NCBI GenBank assembly: GCA_942491185.1
Contig: CALOAB010000027.1
Location: 124,001 to 188,000, forward strand
DNA length: 64,000 nucleotides
Direction of reading: 5' to 3'
Origin: SLRI01 sp942491185
GTDB lineage: Bacteria; Pseudomonadota; Alphaproteobacteria; Geminicoccales; Geminicoccaceae
Made by a program: the position numbers and the translations under genes. The notes under the pieces were generated by a model. That model was given only the letters and a program-made list of their open reading frames with translations, did not search any database and was not told where the DNA came from. This document shows positions 28,046 through 36,220 of the stretch, one piece after another (the first letter of the stretch is position 1; every line of letters begins with the position of its first letter).

Positions 28046-28666
28046 TCAACCCGCGGTGAAGCAGGCCTCCAGTATCGCCCGCATCGCCCGGCCGCGATGG
28101 CTGATGGCCGCTTTCTCCTCGGCGGTGAGCTCGGCGAAGCTGCGGCTTTCGCCTTCCGGCACGAAGATCGGGTCGTAGCCGAAGCCGGCATTGCCCCGCG
28201 GTTGCTCGATCAGCGTGCCGTCGACGCGCCCTTCGACACAGACCGTCTCGCCATCCGGCCAGGCGAGGCAAATGACAGTGAGGAACGCCGCCCGCTTGTC
28301 GGCCGCGGCGAAGCTGCCGAAGCGCTGGGCGAGGCCGCCCGTCACGAGCTGCATGGCAGCTGCGTAGTCCTTCTCAGGGCCGGCCCAGCGCGCCGAGAGC
28401 ACGCCCGGTGCGCCATCGAGGCCAGCGACCACGAGCCCGCTGTCATCGGCGAGTGCCGGCAGCCCGGACGCGGTCGCGGCGGCCAGCGCCTTGATCTGGG
28501 CATTGCCGGCGAAGTCCGGCGCCGGCTCCTCCGGCTCCTCGAGACCGAGCTCGGCCGCCGAGCGCACCGTCACGTCGCAGGGCGCCATGAGGGCCCGCAG
28601 CTCGTCCAGCTTCTTCGGGTTGTGCGACGCGAGAACGAGGGTCGAACCGGAAAAGCGCCTGGTCAT
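28046..28666 (-). CDS. rdgB: dITP/XTP pyrophosphatase (RdgB/HAM1 family)
   Basis: Hydrolyses non-canonical purine triphosphates (dITP, XTP) to prevent their incorporation into DNA. The 206-residue product has the HAM1 motifs: LVLASHNPKKLDEL at about 10-23, FAGNAQIKA near 53, ADDSGL (about 72-77) and the C-terminal AEKAAISHRGRAM (about 183-195). It overlaps the upstream rph gene by one base (TGATG), a common pairing. Confidence 0.96.
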   Translation of the reverse strand: MTRRFSGSTLVLASHNPKKLDELRALMAPCDVTVRSAAELGLEEPEEPAPDFAGNAQIKALAAATASGLPALADDSGLVVAGLDGAPGVLSARWAGPEKDYAAAMQLVTGGLAQRFGSFAAADKRAAFLTVICLAWPDGETVCVEGRVDGTLIEQPRGNAGFGYDPIFVPEGESRSFAELTAEEKAAISHRGRAMRAILEACFTAG

Positions 28667-29382
28667 CAGGCGCCGACGGCCTCGCGCTGCAGCCGCATCA
28701 GCTCGGCAATGCCGCCGGTGGCCAGGCTCATGAGGGCGGCGAACTCCTCAGCTGTCACCGGTCGCTCCTCGGCGGTGACCTGCACCTCGACGATGCCGCC
28801 GCGCCCGGCGAGGACGAAATTGGCATCGGCCTCGGCAGTGCTGTCCTCTGGATAATCCAGATCGAGCAAAGCCTCGCCGTCCTTCAGCCCGCAAGAGACG
28901 GCAGCGACTTCCTGCGTGAGCGGCAAGGCCGGCAGCAAGGCCTTCTCGACAAGGCCCTTAAGCGCTTGGTGCAGCGCCACGTAAGCGCCGGTGATGGCAG
29001 CCGTTCGGGTTCCGCCATCCGCCTGCAGGACATCGCAATCGACGACGATCTGGCGCTCGCCCATGGCCTCGAGATCGGTGACGGCCCGAAGGCTCCGGCC
29101 GATCAGCCGCTGGATCTCCATCGTCCGGCCGCTCTGCTTGCCGCGTGCCGCCTCGCGGCCTGTTCGGCTGTGGGTCGAGCGCGGCAGCATGCCGTACTCG
29201 GCCGTCACCCAGCCGCGCCCCTTGTTGCGCATGAAGGGTGGCACGCGCTCCTCGACGGTTGCACAGCAGAGCACGTGGGTATTGCCGAACTTGGCGAGGC
29301 ACGAGCCCTCGGCATAGGGACTCCAACCCGGTTCCAGCACGATCTGGCGCAGCTCGTGCGCGGCTCTGCCGCTTGCCCGCAT
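28666..29382 (-). CDS. rph: Ribonuclease PH
   Basis: Phosphate-dependent 3'-5' exoribonuclease that trims tRNA 3' ends. The ATG at 29382, behind GAGGAGAAGACGTC, gives exactly the family-standard 238 residues, beginning MRASGRAAHELR. Motifs include GSCLAKFGNTHVLC (about 28-41), GWVTAEYGMLPRSTH (about 61-75) and DCDVLQADGGTRTAAITG (about 112-129). Longer upstream in-frame sequence is non-coding leader. Confidence 0.97.
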   Translation of the reverse strand: MRASGRAAHELRQIVLEPGWSPYAEGSCLAKFGNTHVLCCATVEERVPPFMRNKGRGWVTAEYGMLPRSTHSRTGREAARGKQSGRTMEIQRLIGRSLRAVTDLEAMGERQIVVDCDVLQADGGTRTAAITGAYVALHQALKGLVEKALLPALPLTQEVAAVSCGLKDGEALLDLDYPEDSTAEADANFVLAGRGGIVEVQVTAEERPVTAEEFAALMSLATGGIAELMRLQREAVGA

Positions 29383-29791
29383 GACGTCTTCTCCTCGGTC
29401 CGGGTGAGCCGGGTGCGGGATGGTCCGACTGCCGGCGAGGCCGGTCGTTAGCCTATCCGCACCGCTCGGGCAAATCGGTGATGGCGTCGGCCGGCCAGCA
29501 CGCTGCTGCCGTACCATCGTGCGTTGTTCCTGCGTTTTCAGCTGGATCGATGCTGGAACCATGCTGGAAACCTATGTGTCGAACAGACACAAACGTTCGC
29601 AATTACCGCGATCGATGATTTGCCGCGGTGATCGGTGCCCATAGTCGGCCTAGTTTGCAGGTTCGGGTTGCGTTTGTTGCGTGCATGCGGCGCTTGCCGC
29701 CGAGCCTACCTGCTGGCTAGAAGGATGGCGAAGATTCCCGTCTGATTTCGCATGAAGAACGCGGCCCAGCCAGCCGCCGCGAGGAGTTACC
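29383..29791. other. Divergent gap between rph and galU
   Basis: 409 bp with no gene that I can support. It should hold both promoters. Small structures are a tandem repeat at 29550-29572 and the inverted repeat TGTGTC-GAACA-GACACA at 29575-29591. The stretch around 29575-29640 is less GC-rich than its surroundings, as expected for a promoter. GAGGAG precedes the galU ATG. Confidence 0.5.
29550..29572 (+). repeat. Imperfect tandem repeat
   Basis: ATGCTGGAACC at 29550-29560 is directly followed by ATGCTGGAAACC at 29561-29572, differing by one inserted A. It abuts the inverted repeat at 29575-29591. It may be a pair of regulator half-sites or chance. Confidence 0.5.
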
Positions 29792-30661
29792 ATGAGGTCC
29801 GTTAGGAAGGTCGTGTTTCCGGTCGCCGGTCTCGGCACCCGCATGCTTCCGGCCACCAAGGTGTTGCCCAAGGAAATGCTGCCGGTGGTCGACAAGCCGA
29901 TCATCCAGTACGCGCTCGAGGAGGCGCAGGCCGCAGGCTGCGAGGAGTTCATCTTCGTCACCGGCCGCGGCAAGGCAATGATCGAGGATCATTTCGACCG
30001 CGCCGTCGAGCTGTTCCAGTCCCTGGACGCCAAGGGCAAGACCGAGCAGCTCGAGACGCTATCCGCCGAGGTGCCGCAGGCCGGCCGGGTGCTCTACACC
30101 CGCCAGCAGGAGGCCAAGGGCCTGGGCCATGCGGTCTGGTGTGCGCGTCAATTGATCGAGGACGAGCCGTTCGCCGTCGTGCTGGTCGATGATCTGATCC
30201 ACAGCAAGGTGCCGTGCCTCAAGCAGATGATCGAGGCGCAGGCACGGACCGGCGGCAATGTCGTGGCGGTGATGGAGGTGGCGCACGAGCACACCGCACG
30301 CTACGGCATCGTCGACCCCGGCGCCGAGGACGGGCGTCTCATCGAGGTCAAAGGCCTGGTCGAGAAGCCGGATCCGGCGGCGGCACCCTCGCGCTACGCC
30401 GTCATCGGCCGCTACATTCTCGATTCCGATGTCTTCAAGCATCTCGGTCGCCACGAGGTGGGTGCCGGTGGAGAGATCCAGCTCACCGATGCGATGGAGA
30501 AGCTGATCGGCAGCCAGCCCTTCCACGGCTATCGCTTCGAGGGCGAGCGCTACGATTGCGGCGACAAGCTCGGCTATCTCGAAGCCATCGTTGCGACCGC
30601 GCTGGCCCGTGACGACCTGGGTGACGATTTTCGTGCGGTGCTCGACCGCTACCGTGGCTGA
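29792..30661 (+). CDS. galU: UTP-glucose-1-phosphate uridylyltransferase
   Basis: Makes UDP-glucose from UTP and glucose 1-phosphate. The 289-residue product shows VFPVAGLGTRMLPATK (about 7-22, nucleotide binding), KEMLPVVDKPIIQYALEE, and VLVDDLIH (about 130-137), with the downstream VEKP loop near 191. It is first in a galU-ugd-(pgm/manB) series that supplies UDP-glucose and UDP-glucuronate for surface polysaccharides. Confidence 0.96.
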   Translation: MRSVRKVVFPVAGLGTRMLPATKVLPKEMLPVVDKPIIQYALEEAQAAGCEEFIFVTGRGKAMIEDHFDRAVELFQSLDAKGKTEQLETLSAEVPQAGRVLYTRQQEAKGLGHAVWCARQLIEDEPFAVVLVDDLIHSKVPCLKQMIEAQARTGGNVVAVMEVAHEHTARYGIVDPGAEDGRLIEVKGLVEKPDPAAAPSRYAVIGRYILDSDVFKHLGRHEVGAGGEIQLTDAMEKLIGSQPFHGYRFEGERYDCGDKLGYLEAIVATALARDDLGDDFRAVLDRYRG

Positions 30662-30714
30662 CCCGCCAGCGGTCGTGCGTCAGCCGTCAGTGACAGACTT
30701 CCCAAGGATTTAAC

Positions 30715-32043
30715 ATGCGTATAGCGATGATCGGAACGGGCTATGTGGGCCTTGTTTCCGGTGCCTGCTTCGCCGAGTTCGGAGTCGACGTGGTGTGCGT
30801 CGACAAGGACCAGCAGAAGATCGAGATGCTCGAGCAGGGCAAGATCCCGATCTTCGAGCCCGGCCTCGATGCGCTGGTCGAGCGGCACAACAAGGCCGGC
30901 CGGTTGACTTTCACCACCGACATCAAGACGGCGGTGCGCGAGAGCGACGCCGTGTTCATCGCCGTCGGCACGCCGACCCGGCGCGGCGACGGCCATGCCG
31001 ATCTGACCTATGTCTTCGCGGCTGCCGAGGAAATCGCCGAGGCGCTCGAGCGGCCGACGCTCGTGGTCACCAAGTCGACCGTGCCGGTCGGCACCGGCCG
31101 CCGGCTGCAGCGGCTGTTCAAGGCGAAGCGCCCGGATCTCGAGATCGACGTCGCATCGAACCCGGAGTTCTTGCGCGAAGGCTCGGCGATCGAGGATTTC
31201 CTGCGTCCCGACCGCGTCGTCTGCGGCGTCGAGAGTGAGCGCGCACGCGAGGTCCTGAGCCAAGCCTACCGGCCGCTGAACCTGATCGAGACGCCGATCA
31301 TGTTCACCACGCTGGAGACGGCCGAGCTGGTCAAGTACGCGACCAACAGCTTTCTCGCCACCAAGATCACCTTCATCAACGAGATGGCCGATCTCTGCGA
31401 GCGGGTCGGCGCCGATGTGCAGCAGGTCGCCAAGGGCATGGGGCTCGACGGCCGGATCGGCCGCAAGTTCCTGCATGCGGGCCCCGGCTATGGCGGCTCC
31501 TGCTTCCCCAAGGACACGCTCGCTTTGTTGCGCAGCGGCGAGCAGTATGACAGCCCGCTGCGCATCGTCGAGGCGGTGGTGAATGTGAACGAGCATCGCA
31601 AGCGGCGGATGGTGCGCAAGATCGCCGATGCCATGGGTGGCCAAGTCGCCGGCAAGACGATCGGGATCCTGGGGGTCACCTTCAAGCCCAACACCGACGA
31701 CATGCGTGACAGCCCGAGCCTGGTCATTCTGCCGGCGCTGCGGGCCGAGGGGGCTCGGGTGCGTGCCTTCGATCCGGAAGGCATGAAGGAGGCCGCCAAG
31801 CTGCTGCCCGAGATCGAGTGGTGCGAAGGTCCGTACGATCCAGCACTCGGTGCCGACGCGCTGGTCGTGCTGACCGAATGGAACGTGTTTCGCGGTCTCG
31901 ATCTCGAGCGGTTGCGGACAGAGATGCGCACGCCGCTGTTGATCGACCTGCGCAACATTTTCGATCCGGAGCAGGTGGCGTTGGCCGGGTTCGCCTATAC
32001 GGGCATCGGCCGCTCCACGACGCCGGCAGTGCTGCCGGCCTGA
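30715..32043 (+). CDS. ugd: UDP-glucose 6-dehydrogenase
   Basis: NAD-dependent double oxidation of UDP-glucose to UDP-glucuronate. The 442-residue product has the Rossmann motif MIGTGYVGLVSGACFAEFG (about 4-22), STVPVG (about 119-124), the sugar-binding loop GPGYGGSCFPKD (about 256-267) with the catalytic Cys, and a C-terminal UDP-binding domain with GVTFKPNTDDMRDSPS. AAGGATTTAAC precedes the ATG. Confidence 0.97.
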   Translation: MRIAMIGTGYVGLVSGACFAEFGVDVVCVDKDQQKIEMLEQGKIPIFEPGLDALVERHNKAGRLTFTTDIKTAVRESDAVFIAVGTPTRRGDGHADLTYVFAAAEEIAEALERPTLVVTKSTVPVGTGRRLQRLFKAKRPDLEIDVASNPEFLREGSAIEDFLRPDRVVCGVESERAREVLSQAYRPLNLIETPIMFTTLETAELVKYATNSFLATKITFINEMADLCERVGADVQQVAKGMGLDGRIGRKFLHAGPGYGGSCFPKDTLALLRSGEQYDSPLRIVEAVVNVNEHRKRRMVRKIADAMGGQVAGKTIGILGVTFKPNTDDMRDSPSLVILPALRAEGARVRAFDPEGMKEAAKLLPEIEWCEGPYDPALGADALVVLTEWNVFRGLDLERLRTEMRTPLLIDLRNIFDPEQVALAGFAYTGIGRSTTPAVLPA

Positions 32044-32168
32044 GCGAGGCGCGCCTGATCCATCCTGACTAGCGCTCGTCGGATGACGGGCTAGCCGGTC
32101 CATCCAACCGCCTCGGCCGTGAGTGCCGCCCAACCGTTCCGGCCGCAAGGGCCGCAAGGAGCACGCGC

Positions 32169-33554
32169 TTGACCACCGCCCACGTCCTCGATCCGACGAT
32201 TCTGCGCGAGTACGATATTCGCGGCATCGTCGGCGAAAACCTCAGCTCGGCCGACGCCCGGGCGATCGGCCGTGCCTTTGGCACGATTGTCCGGCGGAGC
32301 GGCGGTCGGATCGTAGCACTGGGCCGCGACGGCCGGCTGAGCTCGCCGGAGCTGGCCGCAGCACTGGCGGACGGCTTGACGCAGAGCGGCGCCGATGTTC
32401 TGGATATCGGCCTCGGGCCGACGCCGATGCTCTATTTCGCCGTGCACGAGCTCGGCGCGGATGCCGGCGTGCAGCTGACCGGCTCCCACAACCCGCCCGA
32501 CTACAACGGCTTCAAGATGATGCTCGGCAAGGGCTCGTTCTTCGGCGAGCGCATCCAGGAGCTCGGCCGGATCTCGGCCGCGGGCGACCTGGAGAGCGGC
32601 AGCGGCGAGCACAGCACGGTCGATCTCTTCGCCCGTTATGTCGACCGGCTCGCCGCCGACTATCACGGCAGCCGGCCGATCGACGTCGTCTGGGATGCCG
32701 GCAACGGTGTTGCCGGGCCCGCCATGACCGCGCTCGCCGACCGGTTGCCCGGGCGCCACGAGCTGCTCTTCGCCGAGGTCGACGGCACTTTTCCCAACCA
32801 CCATCCGGACCCGACGGTGCCCGAGAACCTCGTCGATCTGATCCGCACGGTGAAGGAAGGCGGCTACGAGATTGGCATCGGCTTCGATGGCGACGCCGAT
32901 CGGATCGGCGTGGTCGACGGCCAGGGGCGGATCGTCTGGGGCGACCAGATCCTGCAGATCCTGGCGACGGACCTGCTCGAGCGGCACCCAGGGTCCACGA
33001 TCATCGCCGACGTCAAGGCGAGCGAGGCGCTCTTCGATCACGTCCGCGCGCATGGCGGCAAGGCTTTGATGTGGAAGACGGGGCATTCGCTGATCAAGGC
33101 CAAGATGGCCGAGACCGGCTCGCCGCTGGCCGGCGAGATGAGCGGCCACATCTTCTACAAGGACGGCTTCTACGGCCACGACGACGCGCTCTACGTCGCT
33201 GTCCGGCTGCTCGACATCCTGGCCCGCGGCGAGCGGACCCTGGCCGACCTCAAGGACGCGATGCCGGCTCTCTTCAACACGCCCGAGCTGCGCTTCGACT
33301 GCCGCGAGGACCAGAAATTTCCGGTGATCGAGACGGTCAAGGCGAAGCTCGAAGCGTCCGGGGCCGAGGTCGACACGACCGATGGCGTGCGGGTGCGCGA
33401 GGCGGATGGCTGGTGGTTGTTGCGAGCCTCGAATACCCAAGCGGTGCTGGTCGGTCGCGCCGAGGCCCTGTCGCCGGCTGGTCTCGAGGCCTGCAAGGCG
33501 TCGTTGGCAAGTGCGTTGGCCGACGCCGGACTGGTTGTCACAATCCCGGGTTGA
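32169..33554 (+). CDS. Phosphoglucomutase/phosphomannomutase
   Basis: Alpha-D-phosphohexomutase, 461 residues, interconverting hexose 6- and 1-phosphates. The phosphoserine loop is TGSHNPPDYNG (about 99-109), the metal loop DGDADRIG (about 238-245), the sugar-specificity loop GEMSGHIFY (about 321-329) and the phosphate-binding C-terminal segment RASNTQ. The GEMSGH form is typical of dual phosphomannomutase/phosphoglucomutase enzymes such as AlgC/ManB. Translation probably begins at TTG 32169, with AAGGAG 7 bases before. It would supply glucose 1-phosphate to galU or mannose 1-phosphate to polysaccharide synthesis. Confidence 0.93.
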   Translation: MTTAHVLDPTILREYDIRGIVGENLSSADARAIGRAFGTIVRRSGGRIVALGRDGRLSSPELAAALADGLTQSGADVLDIGLGPTPMLYFAVHELGADAGVQLTGSHNPPDYNGFKMMLGKGSFFGERIQELGRISAAGDLESGSGEHSTVDLFARYVDRLAADYHGSRPIDVVWDAGNGVAGPAMTALADRLPGRHELLFAEVDGTFPNHHPDPTVPENLVDLIRTVKEGGYEIGIGFDGDADRIGVVDGQGRIVWGDQILQILATDLLERHPGSTIIADVKASEALFDHVRAHGGKALMWKTGHSLIKAKMAETGSPLAGEMSGHIFYKDGFYGHDDALYVAVRLLDILARGERTLADLKDAMPALFNTPELRFDCREDQKFPVIETVKAKLEASGAEVDTTDGVRVREADGWWLLRASNTQAVLVGRAEALSPAGLEACKASLASALADAGLVVTIPG

Positions 33555-33576
33555 GTCACGATTGCTTTCTTGCCAA

Positions 33577-33608
33577 TAGGTTGATTTGTGATCATAAGAA
33601 TCAACCTA
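33577..33608. promoter_or_regulatory. Inverted repeat between the hexomutase gene and comF
   Basis: TAGGTTGATT (33577-33586) is a perfect 10-bp inverted repeat with AATCAACCTA (33599-33608); the 12-nt spacer contains a further palindrome TGATCA. The element is AT-rich and lacks a T tract, so it looks more like a dimeric regulator site or an mRNA hairpin than an intrinsic terminator. It is 25 bases upstream of the comF ATG. Confidence 0.5.
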
Positions 33609-33633
33609 GTGAAACCAGCATCGAAGCTTGCGG

Positions 33634-34431
33634 ATGCCGTCACCCGGATTGCCCGAGGTCACGATTGCCGGGCCGAGGCAGCGGCTCGCAGCACTGGGCC
33701 AGGGGCTCGTCGATCTGCTCCTGCCGCCGCGCTGCTTGGCTTGTGGCGAACTGGTCGATGCGCAAGGTCGCCTTTGCGCCGAGTGCTGGGCGTCGATCGG
33801 CTTCATTCTCGGTCGCCAATGCCGTTGCTGCGGGGTGCCGTTGCCGAACGTCTCGGCCGAGGCGCCGATCTGTGGCTATTGCCTCGATCAGCCACCCGCT
33901 TTCGAGCGGGCTCGGGCGGCGCTTCGCTACGAGGGCGTGGCGCGGCGCCTGGTGCTGCGGTTCAAGCATGGTGATCGGACGGATGGCGCCTCGACCTTTG
34001 GCGGCTGGATGGCCCGGGCCGGCGCGTCGCTGATCGCCGACGCGGATGTTATTTTCCCGGTGCCGCTGCATCGCTGGCGGCTGGTGCGACGGAGCTACAA
34101 CCAGTCGGCGCTGCTCGCCTTGGCGCTGGGCCGCCTCTCCGGCAGGCAGGTCCTGGTCGACGGTCTGGTCAAGCTCCGCTCGACGCAGGCGCAGCAGCAG
34201 CTCGGTGCTGCCGAGCGCCGCCTGAACGTGCGGCCGGAGGATTTCTCGCTGAGCAAGGCGGCGCGGCTCGTCGTGCCTGGACGGCGGGTGCTCTTGGTCG
34301 ACGACGTGATGACCACCGGCAGCACGGCCAATGCCTGCACCCGCAGCCTGCTCGCCGGCGGCGCGCTGGCGGTCGACGTGGTGAGCCTCGCCAGGGTGGT
34401 GCGTGACCCCGATGCGCCTATATCTGCATGA
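33634..34431 (+). CDS. comF: ComF-family amidophosphoribosyltransferase-like protein
   Basis: 265 residues. An N-terminal cysteine-rich zinc finger (CLACGE, CAEC, CRCCG, CGYC; about 34-90) precedes a type I phosphoribosyltransferase domain with VPLHRWRLVRRSYNQ (about 137-151) and the PRPP-binding loop VLLVDDVMTTGST (about 217-229). ComF proteins help single-stranded DNA uptake or processing in transformable bacteria. The ATG at 33634 is chosen over a TTG two codons earlier. Confidence 0.92.
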   Translation: MPSPGLPEVTIAGPRQRLAALGQGLVDLLLPPRCLACGELVDAQGRLCAECWASIGFILGRQCRCCGVPLPNVSAEAPICGYCLDQPPAFERARAALRYEGVARRLVLRFKHGDRTDGASTFGGWMARAGASLIADADVIFPVPLHRWRLVRRSYNQSALLALALGRLSGRQVLVDGLVKLRSTQAQQQLGAAERRLNVRPEDFSLSKAARLVVPGRRVLLVDDVMTTGSTANACTRSLLAGGALAVDVVSLARVVRDPDAPISA

Positions 34432-34460
34432 GTCCTACGCGTCAGCCGCAGCGGAGCGTC

Positions 34461-34751
34461 ATGCCGTTCATCGAGATCTACACCAAGCCGCTCTGTCCCT
34501 TTTGCATTCGCGCCAAGCGGCTGTTCAAGCAGAAGGGGTTCGAGGTCACCGAGATCGACATCTGGCTTTCCTCGAGCCGCAAGAAGGAGATGCTCGAGCG
34601 CTCGGATGGCCGCTGGACGGTGCCGCAGATCTTCATCGACGGTCGGGGCATCGGGGGCAGTGACGACCTCGTGGCGCTCGATCGTGCCGGCGGGCTCGAT
34701 CCATTGTTGAATGCGGCGCCGAGCACTGCCCCAGCGAACGGCGAGACCTGA
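34461..34751 (+). CDS. grxC: Glutaredoxin 3
   Basis: 96-residue glutathione-dependent disulfide reductase with the dithiol active site CPFC (about 11-14), the cis-Pro segment TVPQIFIDG (about 56-64) and the glutathione-binding GGSDDL (about 69-74). The ATG at 34461, after GCGGAGCG, gives a standard N-terminus; an upstream ATG at 34428 would add 11 atypical residues. The stop overlaps the next ATG by one base. Confidence 0.95.
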   Translation: MPFIEIYTKPLCPFCIRAKRLFKQKGFEVTEIDIWLSSSRKKEMLERSDGRWTVPQIFIDGRGIGGSDDLVALDRAGGLDPLLNAAPSTAPANGET

Positions 34752-35305
34752 TGATCCGCTACCAGCTCCGCTGCAGCCGCGGTCATGGGTTCGAAGGCTG
34801 GTTTCGCGGCAGCGATGCGTTTGCGGACGAGGTGCAGCGACTGGCCTGCCCGATCTGCGACGATCGGTCGATCGAGAAGGCGATCATGGCGCCGGCCGTC
34901 CTGCAACGCAGTCCAGCAGCCGAGCCTGCACCGACCGTCAGTGCGCCGCAAAGCGACGACAAGGCCGAGGGCGCGAAGGCCGAGCAGGTGTCGGGCGCTG
35001 GCTCGACGTCGGGCCCGGCTGGGGCGCCGAATCTGCCGGCACCAGTTGCCGCCGTGCCCACGCCGGCACCGGATCAGCAACAGCTCGCCCTGGCGCTCAC
35101 GCTGATGCGCAAGGTCAAGGCGCACGTCGAGGCGAACTTCGAGAATGTCGGTCGCCGCTTCGCCGAGGAGGCGCGCAAGATCCACCTCGAGGAAAGCGAG
35201 CCACGTGGCATCTATGGCGAGGCCTCGCCCGAGGAGGTGCAGAGCCTCGAGGAGGACGGGATCGCCGTCGCACCCTTGCCCAGGCTACCGAAGCTCGACG
35301 GCTGA
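34751..35305 (+). CDS. DUF1178 family protein
   Basis: 184 residues of the DUF1178 family, common beside grxC and ubiG in alphaproteobacteria. The N-terminus MIRYQLRCSRGHGFEGWF and CPICDD (about 34-39) suggest a small zinc ribbon. A Pro/Ala/Ser-rich linker (about 55-110) leads to a conserved helical C-terminus (about 115-165) with FAEEARKIHLEES and GIYGEA. Function is not established. Confidence 0.93.
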   Translation: MIRYQLRCSRGHGFEGWFRGSDAFADEVQRLACPICDDRSIEKAIMAPAVLQRSPAAEPAPTVSAPQSDDKAEGAKAEQVSGAGSTSGPAGAPNLPAPVAAVPTPAPDQQQLALALTLMRKVKAHVEANFENVGRRFAEEARKIHLEESEPRGIYGEASPEEVQSLEEDGIAVAPLPRLPKLDG

Positions 35306-35329
35306 GCCAGCCGGCTCTCAGCGGCCCTC

Positions 35330-36103
35330 TCAGTCGCGAACGGCGCTCAACAGGTAGTTGACGCTGCAGTCGCGGCTGGTAGCGAAGTCGCGCTCCGCTG
35401 GCCGGTAGACGACTCCGGTGGTGTCGAGCACCCGAAAGCCGCGGCGGCGCAACAGCCGGGCGAGCGTGGCGGGGGGCACGAAGCGTCGCCAGTCATGGGT
35501 GCCTCGCGGCAGCCAGCCGAGCGCATATTCCGCGGCCAGTATGCCCAGCAGGAAGGACTTGGCGGTGCGATTGAGGGTCGACATGACCAGCAATCCGCCC
35601 GGGCGGGTGATATCGGCGAGCTCGGCGATGAACAGATCGGGGTCGCTGGTGTGCTCGATCACCTCCATCGCGAGCACGACATCAAAGCTCTCTGAAGCGG
35701 CCGCCAGCGTCTCGACGGTCGTTGCCCGGTAATCGATCGCGAGGTCGCCGGCGAGGGCGTGCGCCTGCGCTGCGCCGATCGAGCGCGGTGACGGGTCGAT
35801 CCCGGTGACATCCGCGCCGAGCCTCGCCATGGGCTCGCTGAGCAGGCCGGCGCCGCAGCCGATATCAGCCAGTCGAACCGCCGCGAGCGGCCGCAAGGAG
35901 CGCCTGTCGCCGCTGCCGATGACATTGTGCGCCTGCTCGCGAATGTAGCCGATGCGCAGTGGGTTGAGCAGATGCAGTGGCCGCATCGGGCCTTTCGGGT
36001 CCCAGACCTGCTCCGCCATCGCCTCGAACTTGCCGACCTCGGCGCCGTCGACCAGGGCGCCGGTCGCCGTGGCCGTGAAGCCGGTGCTCACTTGCTTGCT
36101 CAT
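35330..36103 (-). CDS. ubiG: Ubiquinone biosynthesis O-methyltransferase
   Basis: SAM-dependent methyltransferase performing both O-methylations of the ubiquinone head group. The 257-residue product has the UbiG N-terminus EVGKFEAMAEQVWDPKGPMRPLH split over about 21-43, SAM motif I DIGCGAGLLSEPMARLG (about 81-97), the acidic GIDPSPRSIGAAQ and MEVIEHTSDPDLF (about 144-156). The ATG at 36103 follows CAGGTGGACA. It converges on the DUF1178 gene and diverges from lysC. Confidence 0.95.
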   Translation of the reverse strand: MSKQVSTGFTATATGALVDGAEVGKFEAMAEQVWDPKGPMRPLHLLNPLRIGYIREQAHNVIGSGDRRSLRPLAAVRLADIGCGAGLLSEPMARLGADVTGIDPSPRSIGAAQAHALAGDLAIDYRATTVETLAAASESFDVVLAMEVIEHTSDPDLFIAELADITRPGGLLVMSTLNRTAKSFLLGILAAEYALGWLPRGTHDWRRFVPPATLARLLRRRGFRVLDTTGVVYRPAERDFATSRDCSVNYLLSAVRD

Positions 36104-36220
36104 TGTCCACCTGCTGGCTAGAAGATGGCGCATCCGGCGCGCGGCCCTTGGCATGGCGTGGCCATGGCGCGTGCCGTTTTCACCGCGCGGTTCGTCGCTT
36201 CACACTTGCGAGCACCATCA

